64,000 nucleotides of DNA from Brachybacterium sp. EE-P12 (GCF_003711805.1 NZ_QXCP01000009.1:248001-312000), one strand, 5' to 3'. Positions 17,737-26,990 are shown, counted from the first letter of the stretch. Program-made: numbers and translations. Notes: generated by a model not told the origin, from the letters alone.

Positions 17737-18732
17737 ATGACCACCGTGCCCTCCCCGCTGCCCCGTCGGGTCTCCGACACCTTCGATCCCCGCCGCTGGC
17801 GGGAGGTGCCGGCGCACGAGCACGGCGGCGAGGCGCTCACCGACATCACCTACCACCGGGCGGTGGAGCGGATCGAGTCCCCCGACGGCGAGCTGACCGA
17901 GCGGGACCTGCCCACGGTGCGCATCGCCTTCGACAGGCCCGAGGTGCGCAACGCCTTCCGCCCGCACACCGTCGACGAGCTGTACCGAGCCCTCGACCAC
18001 GCCCGGCTCGACCCGGGCGTCGGCGTGATCCTGCTGACCGGCAACGGCCCCTCCCCCAAGGACGGCGGGCACTCCTTCTGCTCCGGCGGCGATCAGCGGA
18101 TCCGCGGCCGCTCCGGCTACGAGTACGCCGAGCAGGAGGCGCTCGAGGAGACCGGCTCGGTGCGGGCCCGCTCCGCGGGGCGCCTGCACATCCTTGAGGT
18201 GCAGCGCCTGATCCGCACCACGGGCAAGGTCGTGATCGCGGTGGTGAACGGCTGGGCCGCGGGCGGCGGGCACTCCCTGCACGTGGTCGCCGACCTCTCG
18301 ATCGCCTCCCGCGAGCATGCCCGCTTCAAGCAGACCGATGCGAACGTGGGCTCCTTCGACGGCGGCTACGGCTCCGCCTATCTCGCCGAGCAGGTCGGGC
18401 AGAAGCGGGCGCGGGAGATCTTCTTCCTCGCCGAGGAGTACTCCGCCCAGGACGCCTACGACTGGGGCGCGGTGAACCGGGTCGTGGACCACGCGGGCCT
18501 CGAGGACGAGGCGCTCGCCATGGCCGCGACGATCGCGACGAAGTCCCCCCAGGCGATCCGGATGCTGAAGTTCGCCTTCAACCTCGCCGACGACGGGCTC
18601 ATGGGCCAGCAGGTCTTCGCCGGGGAGGCGACGCGCCTGGCGTACATGACCGACGAGGCCGCCGAGGGCCGCGACGCCTTCCTCGAGAAGCGCGCTCCCG
18701 ACTGGTCCGCCTTCCCCCACCCGCAGGGCTGA
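17737..18732 (+). CDS. menB: 1,4-dihydroxy-2-naphthoyl-CoA synthase
   Basis: Cyclises o-succinylbenzoyl-CoA; crotonase superfamily. 331 residues, with an N-terminal extension of about 45 residues relative to short MenB. Signature segments are ITYHRAVERI, FDRPEVRNAFRP, FCSGGDQRIRG (oxyanion/substrate loop), GWAAGGGHSLHVVADLSIAS and ANVGSFDGGYGSAYLA, the last diagnostic of MenB. Leaderless start. One nucleotide separates its stop from menE, so the two are cotranscribed and probably coupled. Confidence 0.96.
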   Translation: MTTVPSPLPRRVSDTFDPRRWREVPAHEHGGEALTDITYHRAVERIESPDGELTERDLPTVRIAFDRPEVRNAFRPHTVDELYRALDHARLDPGVGVILLTGNGPSPKDGGHSFCSGGDQRIRGRSGYEYAEQEALEETGSVRARSAGRLHILEVQRLIRTTGKVVIAVVNGWAAGGGHSLHVVADLSIASREHARFKQTDANVGSFDGGYGSAYLAEQVGQKRAREIFFLAEEYSAQDAYDWGAVNRVVDHAGLEDEALAMAATIATKSPQAIRMLKFAFNLADDGLMGQQVFAGEATRLAYMTDEAAEGRDAFLEKRAPDWSAFPHPQG

Positions 18733-18733
18733 G

Positions 18734-20101
18734 ATGAGCGACTCGCCCGGGGTCGACGACGCCCTGCCCTGGCTCGGCCCGCCCTCCTACGACGCCTCCG
18801 CCGCCTCCCTCGGCGCGCACTCGGCCGCGATCGGCGAGATGATGGCCGGCCGGGCCCGGCTGTGGCTGGGCCCCTTCCCCGCCCCCGCGACGCTGCCCGC
18901 CGGGTACGAGGGGACCGCGCTCGTGGTCCCGACCTCCGGGTCGACCGGGGCGGCGAAGGCGGTCGCGCTGAGCCTCGGGGCCCTGCACGCCTCGCAGGAC
19001 GCGACCGCTGCGCTGTTCGCGGCCGACGGCACGGCGTCGGGCACGCGCGGGCACGGCTTCTGGCTGCCGCTGCTGCCGCCGACGCACATCGCGGGGGTGC
19101 AGGTCCTCGCCCGCGCCCATCGCACCGCGCAGGTGCTGGGCCTGCCCGTCCCCGCCCTGCCGGATCCGCTGCCGGACCTGCGCGGCCACTTCGACGCCGC
19201 CGCCTTCGTCGAGCTCGCCGGGCCCGCCCTCGAGCAGGCCGAGCGGGCCGGGCTGCCGGCGCTGACCTCCCTCGTCCCGACCCAGCTGACCCGCATCGTC
19301 ACCGGCGCGAGCGGGGACGACGCCAGGGCCCGCGCCCTGCTGAAGCGCTTCGCGGCCGTGCTCGTGGGCGGCGCGGCGACCAGCCCCGACGTGCTCGCCC
19401 GGGCCCGCGGCCAGCGGATCGCGGTGCGCACCACCTACGGCTCCTCCGAGACGGCCGGCGGCTGCGTCTACGACCGCCGGCCCCTGCCGGGGGTGTCCCT
19501 GTCGGTGCTCGAGCCCGACGACTCCGGGGCGGGGCGGCTGCAGGTCTCCTCCCCCACCCTCGCCCTCGGCTATCTCACCGAGGACGGCGGCACCGACGGC
19601 GGCGTGTTCGTCGGGCCGGGCCCGTCGGCCGACGAGGCGGGCCCCGACGGCGTGAGGCCCGACAGCGTGCGTCCCGACGGTGCGGGGCCTGCCGGTGCGA
19701 GGCGCTCCTTCCGCACCTCGGACCTCGCCGAGCTCGACGCCGACGGCGCGCTGACGGTGCTCGGGCGCGCCGACGACGTGATCAACACCGGCGGCCGCAA
19801 GGTGATCCCGCAGGACGTCGAGCGGATGATCGACCGCTCCCTCATGCTGCGCGGCCTCGTGCGTGGCGCCGTGGTCGTCGGCGTGCCGGATCCCGAGTGG
19901 GGCCAGCGCGTCGAGGCGCTGGTGACCCTCGAGGAGGGCGCCGACCCGGACGAGGCCCCCGCCCTGGTGCGCGCGGCGCTGCGGACCACCGAGGTGCCCG
20001 CACACATGATCCCCAAGCGAGTCCACGTCGTCGCGGAGCTGCCGCTGCTGGGGATCGGGAAGGTGGACCGGGCCGCCGCCCGGCGCCACGCCGGGGGCTG
20101 A
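18734..20101 (+). CDS. menE: o-succinylbenzoate-CoA ligase
   Basis: Adenylate-forming enzyme activating o-succinylbenzoate to its CoA thioester. 455 residues. Phosphate loop VPTSGSTGAAKAV (~65-77), TTYGSSETAGG, the hinge Asp region RTSDLAELD, GRADDVINTGGRKVIPQDVE, and the C-terminal catalytic Lys in GIGKVDR are present. A repetitive Asp/Gly/Arg/Pro insert (VRPDSVRPDG-type, nt about 19605-19712) lies just before the hinge and is not part of the conserved fold. Coupled to menB. Confidence 0.95.
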   Translation: MSDSPGVDDALPWLGPPSYDASAASLGAHSAAIGEMMAGRARLWLGPFPAPATLPAGYEGTALVVPTSGSTGAAKAVALSLGALHASQDATAALFAADGTASGTRGHGFWLPLLPPTHIAGVQVLARAHRTAQVLGLPVPALPDPLPDLRGHFDAAAFVELAGPALEQAERAGLPALTSLVPTQLTRIVTGASGDDARARALLKRFAAVLVGGAATSPDVLARARGQRIAVRTTYGSSETAGGCVYDRRPLPGVSLSVLEPDDSGAGRLQVSSPTLALGYLTEDGGTDGGVFVGPGPSADEAGPDGVRPDSVRPDGAGPAGARRSFRTSDLAELDADGALTVLGRADDVINTGGRKVIPQDVERMIDRSLMLRGLVRGAVVVGVPDPEWGQRVEALVTLEEGADPDEAPALVRAALRTTEVPAHMIPKRVHVVAELPLLGIGKVDRAAARRHAGG

Positions 20102-20166
20102 GCGGAGCGCCCCGGCCGGACCGGGTGCGCGACCGGCCTCACGCCGCCGACCCGCACGTCACGGCG

Positions 20167-20172
20167 TAAGCT
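20167..20172 (+). promoter_or_regulatory. -10 element for menA
   Basis: TAAGCT about 45 nt before the menA ATG; the gene has a GAGGAG ribosome site, so this transcript has a leader. Confidence 0.4.
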
Positions 20173-20217
20173 CGACGGGGCCGTCGACCGCCGGCCGCAG
20201 ATCGCACGAGGAGCACG

Positions 20218-21114
20218 ATGGCCAGCCTGTCGCAGTGGGTGCAGGGCGCCCGCCCCAAGACCCTTCCGGCGGCGCTCGCCCCGGTCGCCGCCGGCACCGG
20301 TGCCGCGGTGTGGCAGCTCGGAGCCGACGACGGCGCGGTCGACTGGTCCCTCGTCGTCCCGCGCGCGCTGCTCGCCCTCGCCGTCTCCTTCTCCCTGCAG
20401 ATCGGCGTGAACTTCGCCAACGACTACTCCGACGGGATCCGCGGCACCGACGACGAGCGGGTGGGCCCCTTCCGCCTCACCGGCTCCGGCGCCGCCCGCC
20501 CCGCGACCGTCAAGCGCGCCGCGCTCCTCTCCCTCGCCCTCGGCGGTCTGTTCGGCGTGGCGCTCGTGCTCCTCGCGCAGCTGTGGTGGGCGCTCGCGGT
20601 GGGCGCCGCCGCGATCGCCGCGGCCTGGTTCTACACCGGTGGGAAGAAGCCCTACGGCTACATGGGGCTCGGGGAGCTGTTCGTCTTCGTGTTCTTCGGG
20701 CTCATCGCCGTCAACGGCACCGCGCTCGCGATCACCGGCCGCGCCTCGTGGGCGGCGCTGCTCGCCTCGGTCGCGATCGGGCTGCTCGCCGTCGCGCTGA
20801 TGCTCACGAACAACCTGCGCGACATCCCCACCGACGCCGTCTCCGGCAAGCGCACCCTCGCGGTGCGGCTCGGCGAGCGGGGCACCCGGGCGCTGTACAC
20901 CGCGACGGTCGTGGCGCCCTTCGTGCTCATGATGCCGGTGATGATCGCCCACCGGCCGGCGGCGCTCGTGCTGCTGGCCCTCCCGCTCACGGTGGGTCCG
21001 GTGCGGGCCGTGCTCGGCGGCGCGAAGGGGCGGGACCTGATCGCGGTGCTCGGCGCGACCGGACGCCTCGAGCTGGTCTTCTCGCTGCTGCTGCTGGCGG
21101 GCCTCGTCCTCTGA
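20218..21114 (+). CDS. menA: 1,4-dihydroxy-2-naphthoate polyprenyltransferase
   Basis: Attaches the polyprenyl chain to DHNA in the membrane. 298 residues with eight or nine hydrophobic segments. UbiA-family Asp motifs are both intact: NFANDYSDGIRGTDD (~residues 64-78) and NNLRDIPTDAVSGKRTLAVR (~200-219). GARPKTLPAALAPV near the N-terminus is typical of MenA. It ends 30 nt from the convergent DUF4229 gene. Confidence 0.95.
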   Translation: MASLSQWVQGARPKTLPAALAPVAAGTGAAVWQLGADDGAVDWSLVVPRALLALAVSFSLQIGVNFANDYSDGIRGTDDERVGPFRLTGSGAARPATVKRAALLSLALGGLFGVALVLLAQLWWALAVGAAAIAAAWFYTGGKKPYGYMGLGELFVFVFFGLIAVNGTALAITGRASWAALLASVAIGLLAVALMLTNNLRDIPTDAVSGKRTLAVRLGERGTRALYTATVVAPFVLMMPVMIAHRPAALVLLALPLTVGPVRAVLGGAKGRDLIAVLGATGRLELVFSLLLLAGLVL

Positions 21115-21143
21115 GGTCGGTGCCGCGGTCGGCCTGCTGAGGC

Positions 21144-21551
21144 TCAGCGCTCCGGCGCGGCCTGCGGTCCCTCGTCCTCGGCGTCGGGGTCCTCCTCGAG
21201 CGACGGCAGATCGGTGGGATCCGCTTCTTCGCCGTCATCGTCGGCGGCGTGCTCATCGGCGGCGTCCTGCTCGGTGAGGATCTCGACGTCGTCGGCGAAG
21301 AGCCCGTCCTCGTACTCGGCGTCCTCGTCGACCACCTCGCCGCGACGTTCCACGCGTCGCTCGTGCGCGTCCTTCCAGCGCATCGCCGCCCCGTCCCGCA
21401 GCCGGTCCAGGAACAGGATCGAGATCAGCATCGCGATCAGCGCCGCGAGCACGCCCGCGAGCATGACCCCCACCCCGGCCAGGGTGAGCAGCCACCAGAG
21501 CAGGGCCCACATCCCGAGGCGGACTACGGCGTAGAGCAGGAACTGTCGCAT
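21144..21551 (-). CDS. DUF4229-like small membrane protein
   Basis: 135 residues: two hydrophobic segments (about 5-25 and 28-50) with the motif FLDRLRDGAAMRWKDAHERR just after, then a strongly acidic Asp/Glu-rich tail of about 70 residues. The hydrophobic pair plus basic stretch fits DUF4229, which in Actinobacteria often lies near menA and ccsB. Leaderless start (TACTCT, 6 nt, ATG). No known function. Confidence 0.75.
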   Translation of the reverse strand: MRQFLLYAVVRLGMWALLWWLLTLAGVGVMLAGVLAALIAMLISILFLDRLRDGAAMRWKDAHERRVERRGEVVDEDAEYEDGLFADDVEILTEQDAADEHAADDDGEEADPTDLPSLEEDPDAEDEGPQAAPER

Positions 21552-21557
21552 CGCCCC

Positions 21558-21563
21558 AGAGTA
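21558..21563 (-). promoter_or_regulatory. leaderless -10 (TACTCT) for DUF4229 gene
   Basis: TACTCT on the minus strand, 6 nt, then ATG. Confidence 0.55.
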
Positions 21564-21664
21564 GGTCCCCCGCCCGGGAACCGTCTGGCCGCGGTGCCGT
21601 GCCGGGGTCAGGATCACGCCTCGGGGGCCTGCACCGGGACCACCCCCGTCCCAGGTCCGACGCC

Positions 21665-21670
21665 TAGACT
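21665..21670 (+). promoter_or_regulatory. leaderless -10 (TAGACT) for PLDc_N gene
   Basis: TAGACT, 6 nt, then ATG at 21677; divergent from the DUF4229 promoter about 100 nt away. Confidence 0.55.
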
Positions 21671-21676
21671 GTCCCC

Positions 21677-22072
21677 ATGGCCCGCGGCATCCTGGCAGTC
21701 CTCTCGATCGCCCTGACGGTCTTCGCACTCGCCGACTGCGTGCAGACCCAGGACGACAAGGTCCGCGGCGTGCCGAAATGGGCCTGGATCGTGCTGATCG
21801 TGGTGATCCCCTGGGTGGGCCCGCTCACCTGGCTGTTCGCGGGCCGGGAGCGCTCCTGGGGCAGAGGCTCCGCCGGCGGCTCCGGACCGCGCCGCGACGG
21901 GCCCCTCGCCCCCGACGAGGATCCCGACTTCCTGCGCCAGCTCGACGAGGACATCCGTCGGGAGCGCCGCGAGCAGCGCCGCCGCGACGCGCTGGGTCCC
22001 GAGTCCCCCGGCGAGACCGATGACGGACCCGGGGCCGACGACGGTCGCCCCCGCGACCACGGCGGCGCCTGA
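21677..22072 (+). CDS. PLDc_N-domain small membrane protein
   Basis: 131 residues. Two hydrophobic helices flank the conserved segment VRGVPKWAWIVLIVVIPWVG, followed by PLTWLFAGR, the hallmark of the PLDc_N (phospholipase D nuclease N-terminal) membrane module. Only this module is present; there is no HKD catalytic domain, so it is a stand-alone membrane protein. The C-terminal half is charged and probably disordered. Actinobacterial genomes commonly have it next to the ccs cluster, as here (convergent with ccsB). Confidence 0.85.
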   Translation: MARGILAVLSIALTVFALADCVQTQDDKVRGVPKWAWIVLIVVIPWVGPLTWLFAGRERSWGRGSAGGSGPRRDGPLAPDEDPDFLRQLDEDIRRERREQRRRDALGPESPGETDDGPGADDGRPRDHGGA

Positions 22073-22098
22073 CCGGGCGGCGGCAGAGCCGCGGCGGC

Positions 22099-23208
22099 TC
22101 AGAGCCCGGAGTAGGAGTGCAGCCCGTTGATGACCGTGTTCACGATCGTGTAGTTGAAGATCACGGCCACGAAGCCGGCCAGGGCCAGGCCCGCCGCGCG
22201 CGAGCCGCGGAAGCCGCCGGTGGCGCGGGCGTGGAGGTAGGCCGCATAGATCACCCAGATGATGAAGGTCCACACCTCCTTGGGGTCCCAGCCCCAGAAG
22301 CGGCCCCAGGCCTCCCTCGCCCAGATCGCGCCGAAGATCAGCGTGAAGGTCCAGCACACGAACGCGAGCGAGTGGATGCGGAAGCTCAGCGACTCGAGCG
22401 AGGAGGAGGACGGCAGGCGGTCCAGCACGTGGCCGAAGCGGCCCCAGTGCTCGGGGAAGTCCTCGGTCGCGGCACGCTCGGCGAGGGTCCGCTCGTGCTT
22501 CGCCTGGAGCAGCTGCAGGCTCGCGACGACCGCGCCGAGGATCGACAGGGCGGTCGCCAGGATCGCGACGCCGATGTGGATGTAGATCCAGTGGGAGTTC
22601 TGCAGGCTCGGGGTCAGCTCCGCGGCGGGGACGATCCAGAAGGTCTGCGCGAGCAGCAGCACGAGCAGCACGGGACCCACCACGAAGGTGCCCAGCGCCC
22701 GCAGCTCGGTGCGTCGGATGCTGAAGGCGAGGAAGGCGACCATCACGATCGCGGTGCTCGTGGTCGCGAACTCGTACATGTTCGCCCACGGCACGCGCTG
22801 GGTCGCCAGGGCGCGGGTGATCACGCCGGCCAGGTGCAGGACGGTCGCGGCGGAGGTCAGCACGAAGGCGAAGCGCTGGGCGGTCATGGTGCCCGCCGCG
22901 ACGTGCTCGGCGCCGGCGGGATCCGTGACGTCGCCGGCGCTCGCGGCATCCGCGACACCCTTCGCATCCGCGCTGTCCGGGGAGCCGCCCGTCGTCGTGC
23001 CGGAGGTGTGCCCGGCGGCGGCGCCGACCGTGGCCGGCTGCGCCTCCTGCTCGGCCTCCTGCCGCTCGCGTGCGGCGAGGCGCGCATCGCTGCGGCGCTG
23101 CGAGGACGAGGCCAGATCGGCGCCGAAGCCGATCAGGGCGAGCACGTAGAGCACGATCGTCACCACGAGGGCGAGGTTCGAGATCTCCGCCAGCTGCTGG
23201 TTGATCAC
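22099..23208 (-). CDS. ccsB: cytochrome c biogenesis protein CcsB (ResC-like)
   Basis: Heme export/ligation subunit of System II cytochrome c maturation. 369 residues with about eight transmembrane segments. The WWD-type motif WGRFWGWDPKEVWTFIIW (near residues 290-307) and conserved heme-ligand histidines (e.g. HIGVAIL, IHSLAF, HSYSGL) are seen. An unusual ~60-residue Ala/Gly/Thr/Asp-rich loop after the first helix (about 45-105) is an insertion. The GTG start overlaps the resB stop by 4 nt, so the two are coupled; they act as one complex. Confidence 0.94.
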   Translation of the reverse strand: MINQQLAEISNLALVVTIVLYVLALIGFGADLASSSQRRSDARLAARERQEAEQEAQPATVGAAAGHTSGTTTGGSPDSADAKGVADAASAGDVTDPAGAEHVAAGTMTAQRFAFVLTSAATVLHLAGVITRALATQRVPWANMYEFATTSTAIVMVAFLAFSIRRTELRALGTFVVGPVLLVLLLAQTFWIVPAAELTPSLQNSHWIYIHIGVAILATALSILGAVVASLQLLQAKHERTLAERAATEDFPEHWGRFGHVLDRLPSSSSLESLSFRIHSLAFVCWTFTLIFGAIWAREAWGRFWGWDPKEVWTFIIWVIYAAYLHARATGGFRGSRAAGLALAGFVAVIFNYTIVNTVINGLHSYSGL

Positions 23209-24932
23209 TGGGCACTTCCTTCTCGGTGTCCGCCGTCGGCGTCTGCCGCGGGGTGCCCGGACGAGGCGGCGTCCGGGGGCCGGTTCCCATCGTGCGCTCC
23301 CGCGAGCCGGGATGCCAGGGCCTTCACGTCCGTCTCGAGAGCCGGATCGTCGCTGCGTGCGAGCCCGGCCACCTCGAGCACGGCCGTCCCGTCGGCCTCG
23401 CGCACCCTCACCCACAGGCGTCGGCGCGGCACGAAGAGGGAGAGGATCAGGCCGCCGACGGCGACCAGGGCGCTCACCAGGATCCCGCGCTCGAAGGGGT
23501 TGTGGGCGATGTCGAAGGCGGCGTAGCGGCGCAGACCGTCGAAGCTCACGGTGGTGCCGTCGGCGAGCTCGTACTCCTCGCCGGGGTAGAGCCGGATCAG
23601 CACCGGATCGCCGTCCTCGCCCGGGACCGCGGTGAGGGTGGTGAGGTCGACCTCGTAGGCGTTCTGCGGCACGCCGGAGTCCAGCCCCAGATCGCCCTGG
23701 TAGACGGTCAGGGCCAGCTGCGGGTCCACCGCGTCGGGGTAGAGGGAGCGCGGCCCCTGCTCGTCGATCGTGCCGGTGGGCAGGAAGAAGCCGACGACGG
23801 CCGTCTGCTCGGGCTGGGCGTCGGGCGCCTTCAGCACGACCTGCGAGGTGTAGCCGACATCGCCCATCGGGACGGTGATCAGCGGCCCCTCGGCGACGAC
23901 GGTGCCCTCGGGGTCGGTGACGGTGATCTCGGGGGCGTAGCCGTTGCCGAGCAGGTACATCGAGGCGCCGGGGACGTGCAGGGGCTTGTTGACCTGCACC
24001 GTGCGGGACTCGTCCTCCTGCCCGGGGGTGGACACCTGCACGTCGGCCTCGAAGGAGCGCGGCTCGCCGACCTTCCCGGACTCGCCGGGCTCGACGTAGG
24101 TGGCGCGGAAGTCCTCGAGGGTGAAGCGGAAGTCGGGCATGTCGCTCTCGTCGAACCAGGCCCCGGCCTCGAAGGAGTCGTACTGGGTCAGGGAGTTCGA
24201 GAAGCCGTCGCCCTCGATCACGGTGACCTGGCCGCGGTAGCTGGTCAGGCTGCCTCCCGCGACGCACACGAGCACGCCGACGAGCGCGATGTGGAACAGC
24301 AGGTTCCCGGTCTCGCGCAGCAGACCGCGCTCGGCGCTGACGGAGCGGCCGTTCCTCTCCTCGCGCACCTCGGTGCGGTAGCGCGAGCGGCGCAGGCTGC
24401 GGCGGGCCGACTCGATCAGCGCATCGGCCTGCTCGCCGGGCAGCTCGACGCGGGTGTAGCCGGTGAAGCGGGTCAGGCGGGAGGGGGTGCGCGGCGGCTT
24501 CGCGCGCAGCTGCTTCAGGTGCACGCCGACGCGCGGCACGATGCAGCCGATCAGGGAGATGAACAGCAGCAGGTAGATCGCGGAGAACCACGGCGAGGAG
24601 AACACCTCGAAGAAGCCCAGCGCATCGAGGATCTCGCCCCAGCGGCCGTTCTCGTCGAGGAACTGCTCGGTCAGCGCCGGGTTGACGCTGCGCTGGGGGT
24701 AGAGCGAGCCGGGGATCGCGGCGACCGCGAGCAGCATGAGCAGCACGAGCGCGGTCTGCATCGAGGTCAGCTGGCGCCACAGGAACAGCAGCGTGCCGCG
24801 CAGGCCGAGGGAGGGCACGGCCGCGCGGGCGCCGTCGACCTCGGGCTTGCTGGACCAGCGGCCGGACTCGGCGCCCGCGCCCGGCTCGGCGCTCTTCTCC
24901 CGGGGGTCCTGGGACGTGGTCCTCTCGCTCAT
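23205..24932 (-). CDS. resB: cytochrome c biogenesis protein ResB
   Basis: Partner of CcsB in attaching heme to apocytochrome c. 575 residues: cytoplasmic N-terminus, transmembrane segments near 55-80, 110-130, 205-225 and a last one near 500-520, and a large extracytoplasmic domain between, the standard ResB layout. LWRQLTSMQTALVLLMLLAV, SLIGCIVPR and NLLFHIALVGVLVCVAGG are family-typical. Start ATG overlaps the ccdA stop by 1 nt (TGATG). Confidence 0.94.
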   Translation of the reverse strand: MSERTTSQDPREKSAEPGAGAESGRWSSKPEVDGARAAVPSLGLRGTLLFLWRQLTSMQTALVLLMLLAVAAIPGSLYPQRSVNPALTEQFLDENGRWGEILDALGFFEVFSSPWFSAIYLLLFISLIGCIVPRVGVHLKQLRAKPPRTPSRLTRFTGYTRVELPGEQADALIESARRSLRRSRYRTEVREERNGRSVSAERGLLRETGNLLFHIALVGVLVCVAGGSLTSYRGQVTVIEGDGFSNSLTQYDSFEAGAWFDESDMPDFRFTLEDFRATYVEPGESGKVGEPRSFEADVQVSTPGQEDESRTVQVNKPLHVPGASMYLLGNGYAPEITVTDPEGTVVAEGPLITVPMGDVGYTSQVVLKAPDAQPEQTAVVGFFLPTGTIDEQGPRSLYPDAVDPQLALTVYQGDLGLDSGVPQNAYEVDLTTLTAVPGEDGDPVLIRLYPGEEYELADGTTVSFDGLRRYAAFDIAHNPFERGILVSALVAVGGLILSLFVPRRRLWVRVREADGTAVLEVAGLARSDDPALETDVKALASRLAGAHDGNRPPDAASSGHPAADADGGHREGSAQ

Positions 24933-25750
24933 CACACCACCGGCTCGAAGGTCGCGATCAGTCCCTGCAGCTGGCTCATCCAGGTCGCCCACACGCCGGT
25001 CATCAGCAGCACGCCGATGGCGAGCAGCAGCGCGCCGGAGAGCAGGCCGATGGTGCGGCGGTGGGCCGCCAGCTTCCGGCTGAGGCCGAGCGCCCGTTCG
25101 AAGAGCAGTGCGAAGAGCACGAAGGGGATGCCGAGTCCGAGGGAGTAGGCCAGCGCCAGCACCCCGCCGCGCACGGCCGCCCCGTCTCCCCCGCCGTCGA
25201 GGGAGAGCGCGATGATCGCCGCGTAGGTCGGGCCTATGCAGGGGGTCCAGCTCAGCCCGAACACGACCCCCATCAGCGGGGCGCCGAGCAGGCCGGCGTC
25301 GGGCTTCTTCGAGGAGATCGGCTTCGTGGCGGACAGGCCCGGGATCGCCCCCATGAACACCAGGCCCATGAGGATCACGATCGCGCCGGCGACGCGGTTG
25401 ATCCACACGGCGTGCTCCTGCAGGAGATAGCCGACGGCGCCGGCGAAGCCGCCGAGCACCATGAACACCAGCGCGAAACCGGCGACGAACAGCAGGGATC
25501 CGGCGAGCATCCGGCCGGCTCCGGGACGGGCGGGGCGGGCGGCGCGCCGGCCGGAGCCCTTCGTCGACGCCGGGGCGGGGCCCTGCCCGGCCAGGCCCGA
25601 GACGTAGCCGAGATAGCCGGGCACGACGGGCAGCACGCACGGAGAGAGGAAGGCGACGATCCCGGCCGCGGCGGCGACGGCGATCGCCAGCAGCAGCGAT
25701 CCGGACAGCGCGGTCGCCTGGAAGGCGTCCCCGATCTCGGCGAGGCTCAT
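24932..25750 (-). CDS. ccdA: cytochrome c biogenesis protein CcdA
   Basis: Carries reducing equivalents from cytoplasmic thioredoxin across the membrane for ResA. 272 residues, six hydrophobic segments. Both redox cysteines sit in conserved contexts: LSPCVLPVVPGYL (~residue 38) and LSWTPCIGPTYAA (~residue 169). A 20-residue basic Pro/Ala loop follows the first pair. Its ATG lies within the resA stop overlap, consistent with tight coupling in the ccs operon. Confidence 0.95.
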   Translation of the reverse strand: MSLAEIGDAFQATALSGSLLLAIAVAAAAGIVAFLSPCVLPVVPGYLGYVSGLAGQGPAPASTKGSGRRAARPARPGAGRMLAGSLLFVAGFALVFMVLGGFAGAVGYLLQEHAVWINRVAGAIVILMGLVFMGAIPGLSATKPISSKKPDAGLLGAPLMGVVFGLSWTPCIGPTYAAIIALSLDGGGDGAAVRGGVLALAYSLGLGIPFVLFALLFERALGLSRKLAAHRRTIGLLSGALLLAIGVLLMTGVWATWMSQLQGLIATFEPVV

Positions 25751-26346
25751 TCGGCGACCACCGCGTCGATCATCGCGCGCAGCACCGACGGGTCGGCGGC
25801 GCCGGAGATGCGGGCGGCGACCCGGCCCTCCCGGTCCAGCACCAGCGTCGAGGGGACGGCGTTCGGGGAGACCTGCCCGCGCAGGGCGTACATGATCTCC
25901 GCGCCGGTGTCGGGCAGGGAGGGGTAGGTGATCCCGTAGCGCTCCTCGAAGGCCTCGGCGGGCCCGGCGGCGTCACGGACGTTGATGCCGAGGAAGCTCA
26001 CGCCCTGCTCGGCGTACTCCTCGTGGATCGCCTGCAGATCGGGGGCCTCCTTGCGACAGGGCGGGCAGGAGGCGTACCAGACGTTGAGCACCATCACCTC
26101 GCCGCGGGTGTCGGCGAGGTCGAAGGGCTCGTCGTCGTAGGTGGTGCCGCTGAAGGCGATCTCCTCGTCGCGCTCCTCGGCGGGGATCTCGACGGCGACG
26201 CCGTCGCCGGAGACGTAGCCCGCGTCGCCGGAGGCGTAGCGGTCGGAGGTGTCGGTCCCGCAGGCGGCCAGGAGCAGCGCCAGCGGAACTCCCGCGCCGG
26301 CGGCGAGGAGGCGGCGCCTGCTCGGGGCATGGCGTGCGCGGGTCAT
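25747..26346 (-). CDS. resA: ResA/TlpA-type thioredoxin-like lipoprotein
   Basis: Keeps apocytochrome cysteines reduced. 199 residues: Arg-rich N-terminus, hydrophobic segment and lipobox ALLLAAC (Cys ~ residue 28), then a thioredoxin fold with the active site ASCPPCRKEAP (~95-105) and the cis-Pro region AVPSTLVLD. Acts at the outer membrane face, anchored by lipid. It overlaps both neighbours (phosphatase upstream by 4 nt, ccdA downstream by 4 nt). The CPPC active site is slightly different from the common CEPC of ResA. Confidence 0.93.
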   Translation of the reverse strand: MTRARHAPSRRRLLAAGAGVPLALLLAACGTDTSDRYASGDAGYVSGDGVAVEIPAEERDEEIAFSGTTYDDEPFDLADTRGEVMVLNVWYASCPPCRKEAPDLQAIHEEYAEQGVSFLGINVRDAAGPAEAFEERYGITYPSLPDTGAEIMYALRGQVSPNAVPSTLVLDREGRVAARISGAADPSVLRAMIDAVVAE

Positions 26347-26990
26347 GTGAGCTTCCCGCCGGTCGCGTCGACCGCCCCGTCGTAGAGGGCGGCGGCGGGC
26401 TCGGCGTAGTCGAGGCCCACCAGGTGCGGGCCGACGAAGCGCAGACTGGTCACCGAGCACAGCCCGCACTGGCGGCGGCGGGGGTCGTGGAACAGGGGCT
26501 TGCCCTCGGCGCTGCGACGGGTGACCCAGATCGGCAGCTGGTGCAGCACGAGCACGGCCTCGCGACCCTCCGCCTCCGCGCGCGCCTCGTGCACGGCGGC
26601 GACGACGCGCGCGACCTGTTCGCGATAGGGCTCGCCCCAGGAGGGACGGAAGGGGTTCATGAACCAGCGCCAGTTGCGGGGATCGGTGAGCTTCGCGTCG
26701 CCGTGGCCCATCCGCTGGCCCTCGAAGCGGTTGCCCGACTCGATCAGGCGCTCGTCGGTGCTGATCGGCAGATCGTGCGGGGCGGCGATCGGGGCGGCGG
26801 TCTGCTGGGCGCGCAGCAGCGGCGAGGAGCGCACCAGGGCGATGTCGGCGCCGGCGAGGTGCTCGCCGACGCGCTGCGCCATCTGCTCACCACGGGCGCT
26901 GAGCCGGTATCCGGGCAGGCGCCCGTACAGGATGCGCTCCGGGTTGTGCACCTCGCCGTGGCGGACGAGATGCACCGTGGTGGTGGTCAT
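26343..26990 (-). CDS. histidine phosphatase family protein
   Basis: 215 residues, phosphoglycerate-mutase-like fold. LVRHGEVHNP (~6-15) contains the catalytic His; RTLL-type SSPLLRAQQTAAPIA, ERLIESGNRFEGQ and LVLHQLPIW supply the remaining pocket, though the second active-site His is in VLHQ rather than the more common VSHG. First gene of the ccs operon, the same position as the phosphatase-like gene preceding resA in mycobacteria. Substrate unknown; the location suggests but does not prove a link to cytochrome maturation. AGAGGA ribosome site. Confidence 0.9.
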   Translation of the reverse strand: MTTTTVHLVRHGEVHNPERILYGRLPGYRLSARGEQMAQRVGEHLAGADIALVRSSPLLRAQQTAAPIAAPHDLPISTDERLIESGNRFEGQRMGHGDAKLTDPRNWRWFMNPFRPSWGEPYREQVARVVAAVHEARAEAEGREAVLVLHQLPIWVTRRSAEGKPLFHDPRRRQCGLCSVTSLRFVGPHLVGLDYAEPAAALYDGAVDATGGKLT

